DNA from: Nemertoderma westbladi
Taxonomy: Eukaryota; Xenacoelomorpha; Nemertodermatida; Nemertodermatidae
Direction of reading: 5' to 3'
Length of the DNA: 28,280 nt
Assembly (NCBI GenBank): GCA_032718475.1
Contig: JAUCBJ010007368.1
Coordinates: 1 to 28,280 of the forward strand
Positions 1 to 10,384 of the stretch are shown here, one piece after another. The notes under the pieces are model-generated. The model saw nothing but the letters and a program-made list of their open reading frames with translations, had not been told where the DNA came from and ran no database searches. A program made the position numbers and the translations under genes. Positions within the stretch are counted from its first letter, which is position 1. Every line of letters begins with the position of its first letter.

Positions 1-839
1 TTTTATGTTTTATGCTTTTAGCTCAACACTAGTAGGTTTAATTACAAGGACATATATCCTTTAACTGACTGATGATCATACGAACTGACCTGGCTGCAAT
101 TACGCATCAAACAACCTGGCTTTACACTCTGTAAATATCAAAACAAACTGGCACGATTGATCTGTGAATACTGCATACTGCTATTTGTTGTCGGTTATTC
201 ATTATATTTGTTGATGAATTATTATATTGGAATAACGAGAAATAACCCCGACACCCAATATTCTTGATATACCGAAGGTAAGAGAGAAAGGTTACCAATA
301 ACGATTGTGACTTATGTTAAAGTGGTTTGAAGTGAATCTAATGTTATTTGATAGACCCTACATGAGTCAGTCTGTGTTCCTTTTATATGTGACTAAAATC
401 AGTGAAGATTGGCAGATTAGTGTGCAGTATTGTGCAGCATTGCGTATGAGCGAGTCTGTTAAAGAAGCAATTCCTAAAGAATGCGCCATATATGTGAATT
501 ATAATTAAGCCATATCGTTGTGAGTAGTTTAAGTCATAACTCTGTTTATATAGATAAAGCGCCACGTCCTAAAGGAACTGTTAATATTCCCGAAGGTAAA
601 TAATATTGTCAGAGATTATATAATACTGTCAGTCGAATAATACATTAGGCTTACATAGCAACAAAATTAAACCGTCGAACCCAATCTCCCGGGAATATCC
701 AGCGGGTGAATGGTCGCGCACGGATTGGTTTCGACTAGTGTAGTGAATCAAATACTTGTCATAGGCTAAAAGCGATTTAATATCTAGAAGACATCTTAAT
801 TTGGCGGGTTAAACTGCCAAAGGTCTGAAAGCGCGAACA
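1..839. other. Unique AT-rich DNA, no gene seen
   Basis: No supportable gene, RNA or mobile element was found here. The longest open frames are about 60 codons on each strand (plus at 314-508, minus at 383-565); they overlap, show no recognisable motif and are at the length expected by chance in AT-rich DNA. Confidence 0.6.
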
Positions 840-1248
840 GTAACCGCCGCTTATACTGTCTCCTTGTATACAGCAGCTGGGTAACCACCGCTTATACAGT
901 CTACTTATATACAGCGGCTGAGTAACCACCGCTTATACTGTCTCCTTGTATACAGCGGCTGGGTAACCGCCGCTTATACTGTCTCCTTGTATACAGCTGC
1001 TGGGTAACCGCCGCTTATACAGTCTCCTTGTATACAGCGGCTGGGTAACCGCCACTTATACTGTCTCCTTGTATACAGCGGCTGGGTAACCGCCGCTTAT
1101 ACTGTCTCCTTGTATACAGCGGCTGGGTAACCGCCGCTTATACTGTCTCCTTGTATGCAGCGGCTGGGTAACCGCCGCTTATACTGTCCCCTTGTATGCA
1201 GCAGCTGGGTAACCGCCGCTTTTACTGTATCCTTGTATACAGCGGCAT
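840..1248. repeat. 41-bp minisatellite, 10 units, hairpin-forming
   Basis: Ten head-to-tail 41-bp units begin at 840, 881, 922, 963, 1004, 1045, 1086, 1127, 1168 and 1209, each opening with GTAACC. Units differ by a few substitutions (for example TACTGT versus TACAGT, CAGCGG versus CAGCAG) and the last is the most diverged. Each unit holds an imperfect palindrome: GCCGCT then TATAC, a 9-base TGTCTCCTT loop, then GTATA, one bulged C and AGCGGC. A transcript or single strand could therefore form ten successive hairpins. Short open frames on both strands over this array are repeat artefacts. Nothing next to it identifies a parent element. Confidence 0.93.
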
Positions 1249-2087
1249 CCAAATTGATGAAGAACACACACAATGAACAGAACACTCTGCGATCGTCATC
1301 CTTGAAAGTTACGGATTACTTTTTAGTCAGACAGGCCCACCGAGATGTTGACCACTCCAGTCAATGAATCGCTGTCACTCCAGAACACAATTTTCCCTGA
1401 AACACCTTATGTGATAACGATATAATATTAGCGTCAGGTTTGGAACGCCGTTTTGGTTCTATCATCCTTGCTTCCACAGGAACCTCATTAAAGCCTGAAA
1501 GTGGTGGATGATGTTGTTCGTTAAGGGTCGTGGGTAAGGATCAAACCTGGGTAGGAATGTTGTTCAATAGACTGTCGGGGGTAGGGAGATCAGCCGGTAT
1601 CAAACATTCAATGAATGTCTATTGAAATTATGAATGAAAACAATGAAAATCTATTCTGGGCTGCTCTATGACAGTCACTGCTACTGTAGACTCTTATAAT
1701 ACAATCTGTCATTTATTAGAATATTATTATTATTAAGAAATTGCAAATAATGCAATGGGGATACAGATGGTTAAGTTGCGTTGCATACCAGATCGACGAA
1801 GCATCATGGATGTATTGTAACTAAAGTGTTTTTATGTATGTGGGACGAGCAGCGAAGTTGGTGGAACCTTAGAGAACTGACACTGTTAATGTGGTGGGTC
1901 AATAATAGTTGCTGTTGTCGTTGAGGTTTTTTAGATTTTCATACACCATCAATCCAACCACCTCCCGCTAGAGGGTTACATGTCAAAAAACATTAAATGT
2001 CCTCCCATTCCTTTGCCTTTAAACTTTAAAGCCGGAAGAATTGTACTACAACATTAGCTGTGTCACTCAAAGGGGGCTAATCCGTAT
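1249..2087. other. Unique sequence, no gene seen
   Basis: No motif-bearing open frame, RNA gene or clear repeat was recognised. The stretch is of mixed composition with short AT-rich patches such as ATTATTATTATTA near 1723. Confidence 0.5.
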
Positions 2088-2540
2088 GCAGTTGTCTGAC
2101 GTTAGAGGGCGAAATGCCTGATAGTGAAATCCTTGACCTCTTCCATTATTCAAACTGAAACTTGTCAAATATGTTCTAAAACACATCTTGTGTCTTTGTT
2201 GGGTCGGTAATCGGTCTGCAGTTCTCAAGTCAACCGCTAGAGTTCGAAATGTTGATAGTGATAAACGACCTTCCCATTTCCTTGATTTTAATCTGCTCAA
2301 GCTGAATCTTGGAATATATTTATTTCGTTTAAGCTGAAACTAGGTGCGAATATACTAGAAAACTGGTCGCATCTTTGTGGGACGGTAGTCCGAAAACATT
2401 TTAGAAATGTCTGAAATGTAAACCTTCAACCATTTCGTATTATTATTTATATTCCTTTCTTCCAGATTGATACCTGGCACATATATTCTAGACCTCAGAC
2501 TGAGTTTTGTGCGGTCTTGAATTGACTGCAGTTGTTGCCC
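2088..2540. repeat. Diverged tandem repeats, about 130-150 bp period
   Basis: Recurring landmarks suggest three to four old copies of one monomer. GCAGTTGTC or GCAGTTCTC occurs near 2088, 2218 and 2528. TAGAGGGCGAAATG or TAGAGTTCGAAATG follows the first two. TCAAACTGAAACTTG, TCAAGCTGAATCTTGG and TTAAGCTGAAACTAGG lie further on, each followed by an AATAT-rich stretch and then a GTGTCTTTGTTGGG or ATCTTTGTGGG block. Spacing is irregular because of indels. A 77-codon minus frame at 2067-2300 carries no known motif. It may be part of a dispersed family; a self dot-plot would set the exact period. Confidence 0.5.
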
Positions 2541-2803
2541 AGTCTGCTTCTAGGTGGTTATGTGATTAGAGGACATCTGATTAAATTTTGCTATTATTTC
2601 TTTCGAGTTGACACTTAACATACGATTATATCACGTGCTGCGCGAAGGCCCACCTCGTTTATATGTTGTCATATTACCTAGAAAATTCTAATTGTTAAAA
2701 ATTGATAATTTTGTTTTTTAAATAATTGATATATTTATCGTGACAGCTTTCCTGTAGTTTGATGAAACTTTTATACATTTTATTATTTATAAATGGTATT
2801 GGT

Positions 2804-3288
2804 GAAAAATATCGAGACTTGAAAAATATCGCGATTAAAAAAGTTAAGAGTAAAAATATTTTTTTTAAAGTAATGTAATGACTTTTATTATAACTGTCTG
2901 TCTATGACTCATGGCCTGCCCTTGTTATATTATTTTGTGAAAGTCTGTATGTCGGTTTATTACCTTAGACTATATTGTGGATGTACCGTTCTGCCGTACC
3001 CGCATACTATCCAAAAGACTTACTGATCTACTGATACCGGTTGCTGAAATGTCTGTATGTCTTGACACCTGATATTGTGTATTGGTCAATATTATACTAT
3101 TGTGAAAGACGCCTTCCTGCCAACGTGTAACATGGTGTTTTCTCAACTATTCACTATAATGTAGAAAAGAGACACCAGACACCACAAATATCAAGAGATA
3201 GAATATTTCATCTCGCGATATTCTTACACTCGATATTTTTACACACGAGATTTTTACTCGCGATATTTTTCATGTCTCGATATTTTTC
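2804..3288. mobile_element. 485-bp fold-back element (MITE-like)
   Basis: Two 38-bp arms at 2804-2841 and 3251-3288 are inverted copies with about 36 of 38 matches. Both are built of two near-repeats that start GAAAAATATCG, the second containing TATCGCGA. Right-arm-like pieces (TCGCGATATTC, CTCGATATTTTT) continue inward to about 3205. The loop of about 400 bp has no open frame. This is the shape of a small non-autonomous inverted-repeat element, but no target-site duplication was visible, so a locally formed palindrome remains possible. Confidence 0.6.
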
Positions 3289-4228
3289 AATATCTCCTTT
3301 AAAACAGATGTTTCAAATACATATAATAGTAGCATAAACACCTACACTTATGTCAGTGACATTTCTGACATATTAAACTTTGTGGTGATGGATCATCTGA
3401 CGCAAGCAAACCCTTTACCACTGACTGACTGATTGATCCCTTTGCGGTATATTATATGCAATAAATAATTAAACTTATGTATGCTAACTATATGGGTTTT
3501 AATTAGGATGGCTTCTGTTGTCTACTACTAATTGAAATCGATGACTTAAAACAAATTTATAAATAATTAATTAAAGTATAACTGTCATTGGTTTTGAAGC
3601 TTCTGCACTACATAAATTAGAAAAATACCCATCATCATGATGGATAATATATGCCGATTTCTAACTGAACCTTGCTTGGAAGTAAATTTATTATAGTAAA
3701 TGTTGTTTTGGGTGATTTTGGTAGTAAATTTTATTGTGATCAATAATCCGTCTGATACCTAGGTTGAATCATTGAGGAATTTTCAATTAAAAAAAGTGTC
3801 CCCGCAGGAACTGTTAAGACAGTTCATCCCATGGTTTCCCTATATTTTAATAATAAATTTACTGTTAAAAATTCACAAATGCTGCATGTTTCCATTATAA
3901 TTAAACTTACATAACCGGAATCACCCCCCCCCCCCCCCTCCTCCCCTCCCAGAGACGATTATGTACGGTGCAGTTATTGCGTGTATTTGCCTGGAAGTTG
4001 AATTTAATACACCCATAGCAATTGTGGAATGGTTTTATAAATATATTAATAAGATTTTAACAGGAATTTAAGATTGATGGTGATGGAATGGTATGTTATT
4101 GAATTAATTTTTTAAAATTAAATCGAAAATCGTATTGCTTTTGTATATAAAGTCATCATCCGGTGTAGAATAGGGTCACTTTTAGGAAAACCCACAAAAG
4201 GGGTAACACTATATCTGCCCTGCCGCAC
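3289..4228. other. AT-rich spacer with poly-C tract
   Basis: No gene is visible. The only notable feature is a pyrimidine tract at 3924-3950: 15 consecutive C followed by a C/T-rich stretch. The rest is AT-rich sequence. Confidence 0.55.
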
Positions 4229-5002
4229 AGCTATATTCCAAGAAGACCAAAATCATGACAGTCAACCTAGACAGCCCTCAAGAAATGTCTGATCGTAAGG
4301 GTATGAACTCTCGGGACGGCTTGCTTGAGCACGTGAATGACTTCTGCTACTTGGGATCATGGATCAGAAAGTCGGGTGAAGACTTCCGGATACGTAAGGG
4401 GAAGGCATGGGTAGCGTTAAATAGGATTTGGAAGTCCCATCGAATGAAACGGAACCTTAAGGTTCGATTATTTATGGCTGCGCAAGAACTAAGGCACAAT
4501 CCGGGCATACAGTCCTTCGTTATAAGAGTAGTACCAGTTTGTAGTACCAGTCCGGTTATATGGGAGTACATGCTGGGCTCTAACTGCAGAGGACTCCAAA
4601 TCTCTGAATGGCACTTTCACAAGAATGCTGCGCTGGGATAATTATGCCAAGTACCATGAACACCTCTCCAATCAGAATCTATACAACATTGGAGGTATTC
4701 CATTAGTCTCCCCAAGCTTGACACTTGAACGGAACCGCCTCCACATTGCAGGACATAGCTTTCGCCGTGAGGACCAGCCAGTGTATAATCGTGTGCTTCG
4801 GCAGCCTCATGGAGTGAATAAGCATGGCGGACAGCCCATGACTTTTTTGAGACGCATCTTAAGAAGTACTGGCCTTGAAGATGCGGATGAACTAGCAAAT
4901 GTCATTGGTGATAGGGAGTTGTGGCGGCGCAATTTTGCCGACAAGCCGGCACAGCATTCCCGGAATAATTGCGAACTAATATATTATTGTAAAACGCGGT
5001 GA
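4229..5002 (+). pseudogene. Non-LTR retrotransposon 3' end (5'-truncated, broken)
   Basis: This is the C-terminal part of a LINE-type reverse transcriptase ORF. A first open frame (4255-4641) encodes the region after the catalytic box, with the conserved stretch DFCYLGSWIRKSGEDFRIRKG followed by KAWVALNRIWKSHR, typical of the thumb and post-thumb region of RTE-like and related LINEs. A second frame (4625-5002) continues with FLRRILRSTGLEDADELANV and DRELWRRNFADKPAQ, a usual LINE C-terminus. The frame is broken around 4484-4640: compared with the copy at 19,520-20,570 there is an extra block of about 60 bp after ATTTATGGCTGCG (about 4482-4540) and a doubled GTAGTACCAGT. Similarity starts at about 4229, so the copy is 5'-truncated as is usual for LINE insertions. 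Shared sequence ends near ACAGCATTC at about 4958. No endonuclease domain is present and it cannot be active. Clade assignment (RTE-like) is inferred from motif style only. Confidence 0.85.
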
Positions 5003-5783
5003 TCAATATCTGAGAAACAATCTCCCTAAAAATCCTACTATTGAGTGAAGATAATTTTACTGTAGTAAAGAATTGTGTATTCATTTGAATACATAATTCT
5101 CGTATTTAATTGATTATAATTTACCTACCCAAAAAATGTGTATTTCTTTTTTTTTGGTTAATTGCATCACTGTTTTGTATAAATCTAATCAAATAACACC
5201 ATCCATTTAATGTTTACTTACTGCTTAAATTCATAGAATTTTTGGTTAGACTAATGCAGACGCTATTCCACTTTACAAGTAATTACCTACAAAATTATCT
5301 CCACAGGTGGTGCCCCATCTCTTAACCGAGCACCGCACCGTTGTTGTATTTTAGACTTGTGTTTGTATGTTTGAAATAAGAAATTCGATTAAGAAACTCT
5401 GGTCCCTAGTAACCTTGTCCCTACTGTCACATATTGTTGCTACAGTTTCGACTGACAGGTTTGTCAACCCCTACCTAAATGGAGCCAACGTAGACCATGT
5501 TATAAAAGTGTGCAGTGCAGCTCCACCACCAATATCCTACAGGTCGTTTATTATTCAGAGTATTCGTCGGTATCCCTCGCCAAATGGGAAGGACCACGCC
5601 GCCTCATGGCAACTCAACTTCTCGCGAACGATTACCATCCCCATTTATGTTCAACCGCCCATGGCAGGAGTGAGACCAGACAACAACTTTGTCTACCGTC
5701 TGCGTCACCAGCCTGCAGATGATTTAACTCATGTTTGGGGCTGTTAATCTCTCGAAGACGCAACCCAAACACCCCTAGGTTCC
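5003..5783. other. Unique DNA; 126-codon frame without motif
   Basis: The longest frame, 5367-5747 (+), begins with a hydrophobic stretch (LWSLVTLSLLSHIVATV) that could pass for a signal peptide. Its remainder has no recognisable family, it overlaps other open frames on both strands, and it runs up to a SINE. I do not call it a gene, although a short exon of an unknown gene cannot be excluded. Confidence 0.4.
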
Positions 5784-6050
5784 ACCTTGGTGTAGTGGTC
5801 GCATTGAATTCACATCTCCAGTAGGTCGTGGGTTCGATCCTCACATGGGCAAGGGCAGTTTTCGTTTCGACACGAATGCTGTAAAGGGACCAGCCAGGGC
5901 GCATCTCTGCCTTACATCCTTGAGTGGTAGCTAATTGAGTACTGGAGTTTCCTCTGGGGAGTAAAGTTCGGGGGACCGCACTGGAAATAAGTCAGACTTT
6001 GTGCATAATCCCTGGCTTAGCGGCCAAAGAAAATTTACTTTTTTACTTTA
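5784..6050 (+). mobile_element. tRNA-derived SINE
   Basis: The head carries a split RNA polymerase III promoter: an A-box-like TTGGTGTAGTGGTC at 5787-5800 and a B box GGTTCGATCC at 5831-5840 inside GTGGGTTCGATCCTCAC, about 30 bp apart as in a tRNA gene. It is followed by a non-tRNA body of about 190 bp and ends in an A/T-rich tail (AAAGAAAATTTAC, TTTTTTACTTTAC) near 6025-6050. There is no complete cloverleaf with matching acceptor arms, so it is not a functional tRNA. The body was not matched to a named SINE family. End coordinates are approximate. Confidence 0.75.
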
Positions 6051-6256
6051 CTAGCGTTGGCCTTCTTTTAAACTCAATGGCACCCCTCAGCCACCCTGAG
6101 ACTAACACTTTATATAACTTCATTATACATTTTATTCTTGTAATTAAACGTAATAATCATATATTTTAGAAATATGAGATTCAGAGTTTAATTAAGGGAT
6201 TATTGTTTTTTCGCTATACATAGGCCTACACAAATTATATTGTTGTAACGGATCTA

Positions 6257-6385
6257 GGACACTTCCCCCCCGGACACTTCCCCCCCGGACACTTCCCCCC
6301 CGGACACTTCCCCCCCGCCCAAGTAGGACACTTCCCCCCCGGACACTTCCTCCACGGACACTTGCCCCCCGGACACTTCCCCCCC
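6257..6385 (+). repeat. 15-bp C-rich array, left terminus (8 units)
   Basis: Four GGACACTTCCCCCCC units, a 9-bp spacer, then four more units, two of them with substitutions (TCCTCCAC, TTGCCCCCC). The array forms the left terminal repeat of the element at 6241-7531. Confidence 0.9.
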
Positions 6386-6558
6386 AGTTAAAGTGTTAAA
6401 ATTAATCTGGGTGCATCAAAGCAATAAACAAAAGTTAAAGATGGTTACAGGACAAGTTGTATCTAGATAAGTTTCTTCAAAATTATAAAAGAAACATTTC
6501 TATAGTCAAATTTTGTTTGTTTTTCTTTAATTCCTTTAATTCTTTTAATTTCTTTTAA

Positions 6559-6702
6559 TTGGGGGCTGCCGCCCCCAAACCCCCGCTTCTTTTGTTGGGG
6601 GCTACCGCCCCCAAACCCCCGCTTCTTTTCTTGGGGGCTGCCGCCCCCAAACCCCCGCTTCTTTTCTTGGGGGTTATCGCCCCCAGACCCCGGCATTTCC
6701 CT
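6559..6702. repeat. 36-bp G/C-rich array, 4 units, hairpin and G-tract motif
   Basis: Four 36-bp units start at 6559, 6595, 6631 and 6667; the last is diverged. Each holds the perfect hairpin GGGGGC-TGCC-GCCCCC (or a CTACC variant), then AAACCCCCGC and a CTTCTTTT spacer. The minus strand carries repeated runs of five G, so both hairpins and G-quadruplexes are plausible. A glycine-rich 77-codon minus frame across it (6463-6696) is a by-product of the 36-bp period being a multiple of three. Confidence 0.9.
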
Positions 6703-7384
6703 GAGTGCCCGTGGTGAGACTTATGACCACTTTGAAATAATTAATTCATGTTTGTATCATCAGATAATAAATTGACTAAGCCTAAAGTAGGAGCTGTATT
6801 GAATGTTAACCAATTTAATATATAAATTACTACAATATTATATAATTCAACAAAATCCTATTAAAAATATTGCAAGTAACCAGGTAACCAGGAAATTTAA
6901 TATGTAGTGTGTATAATATCTATATAGTATGTATAGTAGTAATATGTATATCAATATGTCGTAATGCTGAACATAGAATACAGGTCGACGCATGTCGATT
7001 TTACCCTGGAGAGGTATAATTTTGATTGCAACAATAATATTCATCCCCATCTGCTACAATTTGAAGAAGACTATTACATAATAATACCTATAATTAAAAC
7101 AATTAATTATTATAATTCTATAGTTAATAAAAACAGTATATCATTCCGGGGATGGAATTTATAGGTCATCTAATATAATTAATTGTTTAAAGATTAGCAA
7201 ACAATACGATGTAATTGCATTTGATAAAACCCATAAATAAAACTTGGATATAAAATGTAAAATCGGGATGCAAAAGATCACTTTCTGAGCTACGAAAGGA
7301 AAATTGGATACAACTTATCTGGATACAAACGGTCCGTTTACCTTACAAAATGAAAAATACGAATGTTCGAAGTTAAGATCAGTC

Positions 7385-7516
7385 GGGGGGGAAGTGTCCG
7401 CGGGGGGGAAGTGTCTGGGGGGGAAGTGTCCGGGGGGGAAGTGTCCTACTTGAGCGGGGGGGAACTGTCCGGGGGGGGGGGGGGGGGGGGGAAGTGTCCG
7501 GGGGGGGAAGTGTCCG
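7385..7516 (-). repeat. 15-bp array, right terminus, with 21-G run
   Basis: Inverted counterpart of 6257-6385: four inner units, the TACTTGAGC spacer, then about three outer units. One unit has its G tract expanded to 21 G at 7471-7491, consistent with slippage, and the first outer unit has AACTGTCC in place of AAGTGTCC. Confidence 0.88.
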
Positions 7517-7531
7517 AACACCGTTGTAACA

Positions 7532-8211
7532 GTTTCTACAAATCAAACCGGTATCAGTTTCTAGGTAGAGGGAAGCAGATGTATTATCCTGGAAGGGCAA
7601 CAGAGTATCGCAGGGAAATATGTCCAATATTATCGATTTTACGAAGAGTTTCCGAATGTCGTCAAAAACATTAGGTTTACCTTCGTTAGAAAAACATGCG
7701 TTTAGTTATCCCTTGTAACAACATTAAACGACGTACTGCGAATTTAAATTATGAAAGCGAAGAGTGTCCTAAGCAAAATATATTTTATTCCCCTGTGTTT
7801 ACAGACAATTTACCCAAGTGAGCAGTTCATCGCCTCAGCTCGACACTGATGGTATATTAGACAAATTAATGTTATTATTATTACTCCATAGGTACATAAG
7901 GACCTTAGCGCATGACGAAGTAAGTTTATTATACGGTTACCACTATTTAAATCGTCCTTGTCTCCCTCTAGCGGGAAACTGGACAACTACAGAGGCTCCT
8001 CACGCAAATTCTATTTCAGACTTTCGCCAGACTACATGTGAACCTAGATCTGGTTAGTTTTATCAAAGATTTATCAAAGTTATTAGCCTTCAAACATTTC
8101 CCGACAGACAGACATACAGACAGACCAACAAAGTAGGGTTAAAACTGGATACCTGGACCTTGGTTATTGAGTGGGAAAATATTTTAGACTCGGAATGCCT
8201 GGAATGCCTGT
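7532..8211. other. Unique DNA, no gene seen
   Basis: Short frames only (for example 79 codons at 7818-8057) with no recognisable motif. A CAGACAGACATACAGACAGAC stretch near 8106-8126 resembles the low-complexity CAGACA patches seen again at about 27,490-27,515. Confidence 0.5.
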
Positions 8212-8800
8212 TCACACAATGGGTGATCTTCCACAGTAAACCATTAAAATCTGTATCCTAAAGGAATGCCTGTTCACCACCATGGGTGATCTTCCATAGT
8301 AAACCCTCCCACTCTGTTCCCTAAAGGAATGCCTGTTCACCACCATTGGTGATCTTCCACAGTAAACCCTTCCACTCTGTTTCTTAAAGGAATGCCTGTT
8401 CACCACCATTGGTGATCTTCCACAGTAAACCCTTCCACTCTGTTCCTTAAAGGAATGCCTGTTCACCACCATTGGTGATCTTCCACAGTAAACCCTTCCA
8501 ATCTGTTTCCAAAAGGAAGCCTGTTCACCAACATGGGTGATCTTCCACAGTAAACCATTCCGCTCTGTTACCTAAAGGAATGCCTGCTCACCACCATGGG
8601 TGATCTTCCACAGTAAACCCTTCCACTCTGTTTCTTAAAGGAATGCCTGTTCACCACCATTGGTGATCTTCCACAGTAAACCCTTCCACTCTGTTCCTTA
8701 AAGGAATGCCTGTTCACCACCATTGGTGATCTTCCACAGTAAACCCTTCCAATCTGTTTCCAAAAGGAATGCCTGCTCACAACCATGGATGATCTTCTAC
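8212..8800 (-). repeat. 63-bp minisatellite, 10 units (SINE-tail related)
   Basis: The core GGTGATCTTCCA recurs at about 8222, 8285, 8348, 8411, 8474, 8536, 8599, 8662, 8725 and 8787 (GGATGATC in the last), giving a 63-bp period with one 62-bp step. Unit variants TTTCTTAAAGG, TTCCTTAAAGG and TTTCCAAAAGG occur in the same order twice, offset by about 251 bp, so a four-unit block was duplicated. On the right the array runs into CCCAAGTTCCCTTGGTTCC (about 8823), the same junction that links the 63-bp units to the SINE body at about 11,200. I infer that it is an expanded tail of a truncated SINE copy. Minus-strand open frames here are repeat artefacts. Confidence 0.88.
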
Positions 8801-10384
8801 AATAAACTCTTATACACAGTTTCCCAAGTTCCCTTGGTTCCTCGGTACCTCGATTATTCCACTAACAAATGATCACTTGCACAAAAGTATGCGATTGGGT
8901 GAGTGTAATAGGACACAAAATCAACTGCATCTGTGGATCACTAAGCCCAATACGTGGGGTCTCTCAGGATGTATAGCCAATTTCGTCCGCCAATATTTGG
9001 AAAGATAATATTTTAGTGAAAAAGCATTGTGATAAAAAAGTGATATATTTTATTTCTGCTAAAGATAGGGAGATGTTTGAAGAGCAATTACCATTGCAAT
9101 AGAAAAGTGTAACGATTGCGGGGTGGGCTACACCAATCAATATCATTATCAATCCGCCGTCGTTGATGTCACTTAAACTCCCATGCCTGATTTAAAAAAC
9201 TGGGTTACTCTTCAGGCAACGCATGTACTCACACAAAGCATTCATTCCTTTAACTCCGCCGTGTGGGAGGAACATAAAAGTCGAGACCGGAGTTAACTGA
9301 AGTCACCGTAGTACCTCTAGGGACTGAAGTGATCGGAACAAATCAGTCATGGCCAAGCCAAGTAACGAGTATCAGAATTTCTAACCAATGGATAGCAGGT
9401 TTAAATTTGTATCTGGAGCCCGGTACCGTACCATACCGTACGACTGGTACCGTACAGATATGCTATCATGCATGTATTACGCTTTGTTCGATATTATAGG
9501 CTATTTGATAACGAAATCAAGTAACCTTTTATGACTAGTAACAAAATGAGTATTCTTTGTCGTGAAGTAGAATTCAATGACGTTTAATATAAATAGATCA
9601 TTAGGAGTCATTGACCCCAACTGCAACCGAGATAATACATGTAGTAGCGGGATGATCGATAATTCAGTTGAGTACCGAAAAACGGATAAGGTTTTGTATA
9701 AAGTGCTGTTATGGCAGTTGCCGGATCTCATTCTAAGTTGTGACGACTGGTAAGCGACGTAAAAAGAACAATTATACGATAGCTAGAGAAATGACCGGCC
9801 TCCGTCATGAAGTATTAAATAGGCCCTGGTCACACATGAGGTTTCAACTATCAACATCCCACTTTCAACTAAAAGATGTAACATTATTGTATCATATGGA
9901 AACCGCATATACATAAACAGCCTACTTTTAAGTTACGCCCATCAACTACCTAATCATCATAAGTGTGTAAAAATACTACGGAATTTAAATTTATTGGCGG
10001 TAAGAAACATGAATATAATTATAGATTACATAACAATATGTATACGAGATAGAATATTTCAAATTATACCAGCCTAAGAAATATTTATTTTCAGTTAAAA
10101 CATCAATCTTGGACAATGTTGCGACATTATCTACATGAAATAAAGAATATCTAATATCTCCTAGAGGTTAACTAATACGCTTTTTGGCTGGCTTGGTGAC
10201 TCAATCACACTTACAAATTTGCACCACACCCAGTACATAATTACAGCGAATACACAGTTGAATACCATCATAGCAATTTGTAACGAGTGTTCCTATATAA
10301 GTATTGCAGACAGGAGTTGAGTAAGGTTTATGAGTTTTTCTAAAAACATATTACTTGGTAAATATTTACATATGAATGGGGGGA
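8801..10384. other. Unique AT-rich DNA, no gene seen
   Basis: No gene is supported. Local features: a cluster of GGTACCGTAC palindromes at about 9420-9456, and AGGCCCTGGTCACACATGAG at about 9823, which resembles a DNA-transposon end but has no visible inverted partner. The longest frame (9501-9731, minus, 76 codons) has no motif. Confidence 0.45.

Larger units (their letters stand above)
6241..7531. mobile_element. 1.29-kb inverted-repeat element with tandem-array termini
   Basis: The ends are inverted copies. The left end TGTTGTAACGG... and the reverse complement of the right end TGTTACAACGG... match at about 16 of 22 positions before both run into a 15-bp unit array (GGACACTTCCCCCCC on the left, its complement on the right). 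Both arrays are interrupted by the same 9-bp spacer (GCCCAAGTA at 6317-6325; complement TACTTGAGC at about 7447-7455). The shared spacer shows the two arrays are one inverted terminal repeat and not two independent low-complexity tracts. The interior (6386-7384) is AT-rich, holds a 36-bp repeat array and has no transposase. This fits a non-autonomous DNA transposon or fold-back element. No clear target-site duplication was seen. Confidence 0.7.

Noticed and set aside
5367-5747. 126-codon frame with a hydrophobic N-terminus
   Set aside because: No recognised family, overlapping frames on both strands, and no splice or codon evidence that could be judged by eye.
5787-5850. Functional tRNA gene
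   Set aside because: A and B boxes are present but the acceptor arms do not pair and a long non-tRNA body follows, which is SINE structure. The segments at 11,290-11,354 and 24,667-24,723 fail as tRNAs for the same reason.
6463-6696. Glycine-rich 77-codon minus frame
   Set aside because: Produced by the 36-bp array, whose period is a multiple of three.
8212-8786. Repeat proteins with a 21-residue period on the minus strand
   Set aside because: Translation of the 63-bp minisatellite, which is a SINE-tail repeat; frames stop where the array drifts by one base.
9823-9880. Possible DNA-transposon end (AGGCCCTGGTCACACATGAG)
   Set aside because: No inverted partner was found within the window, so it is not supported.
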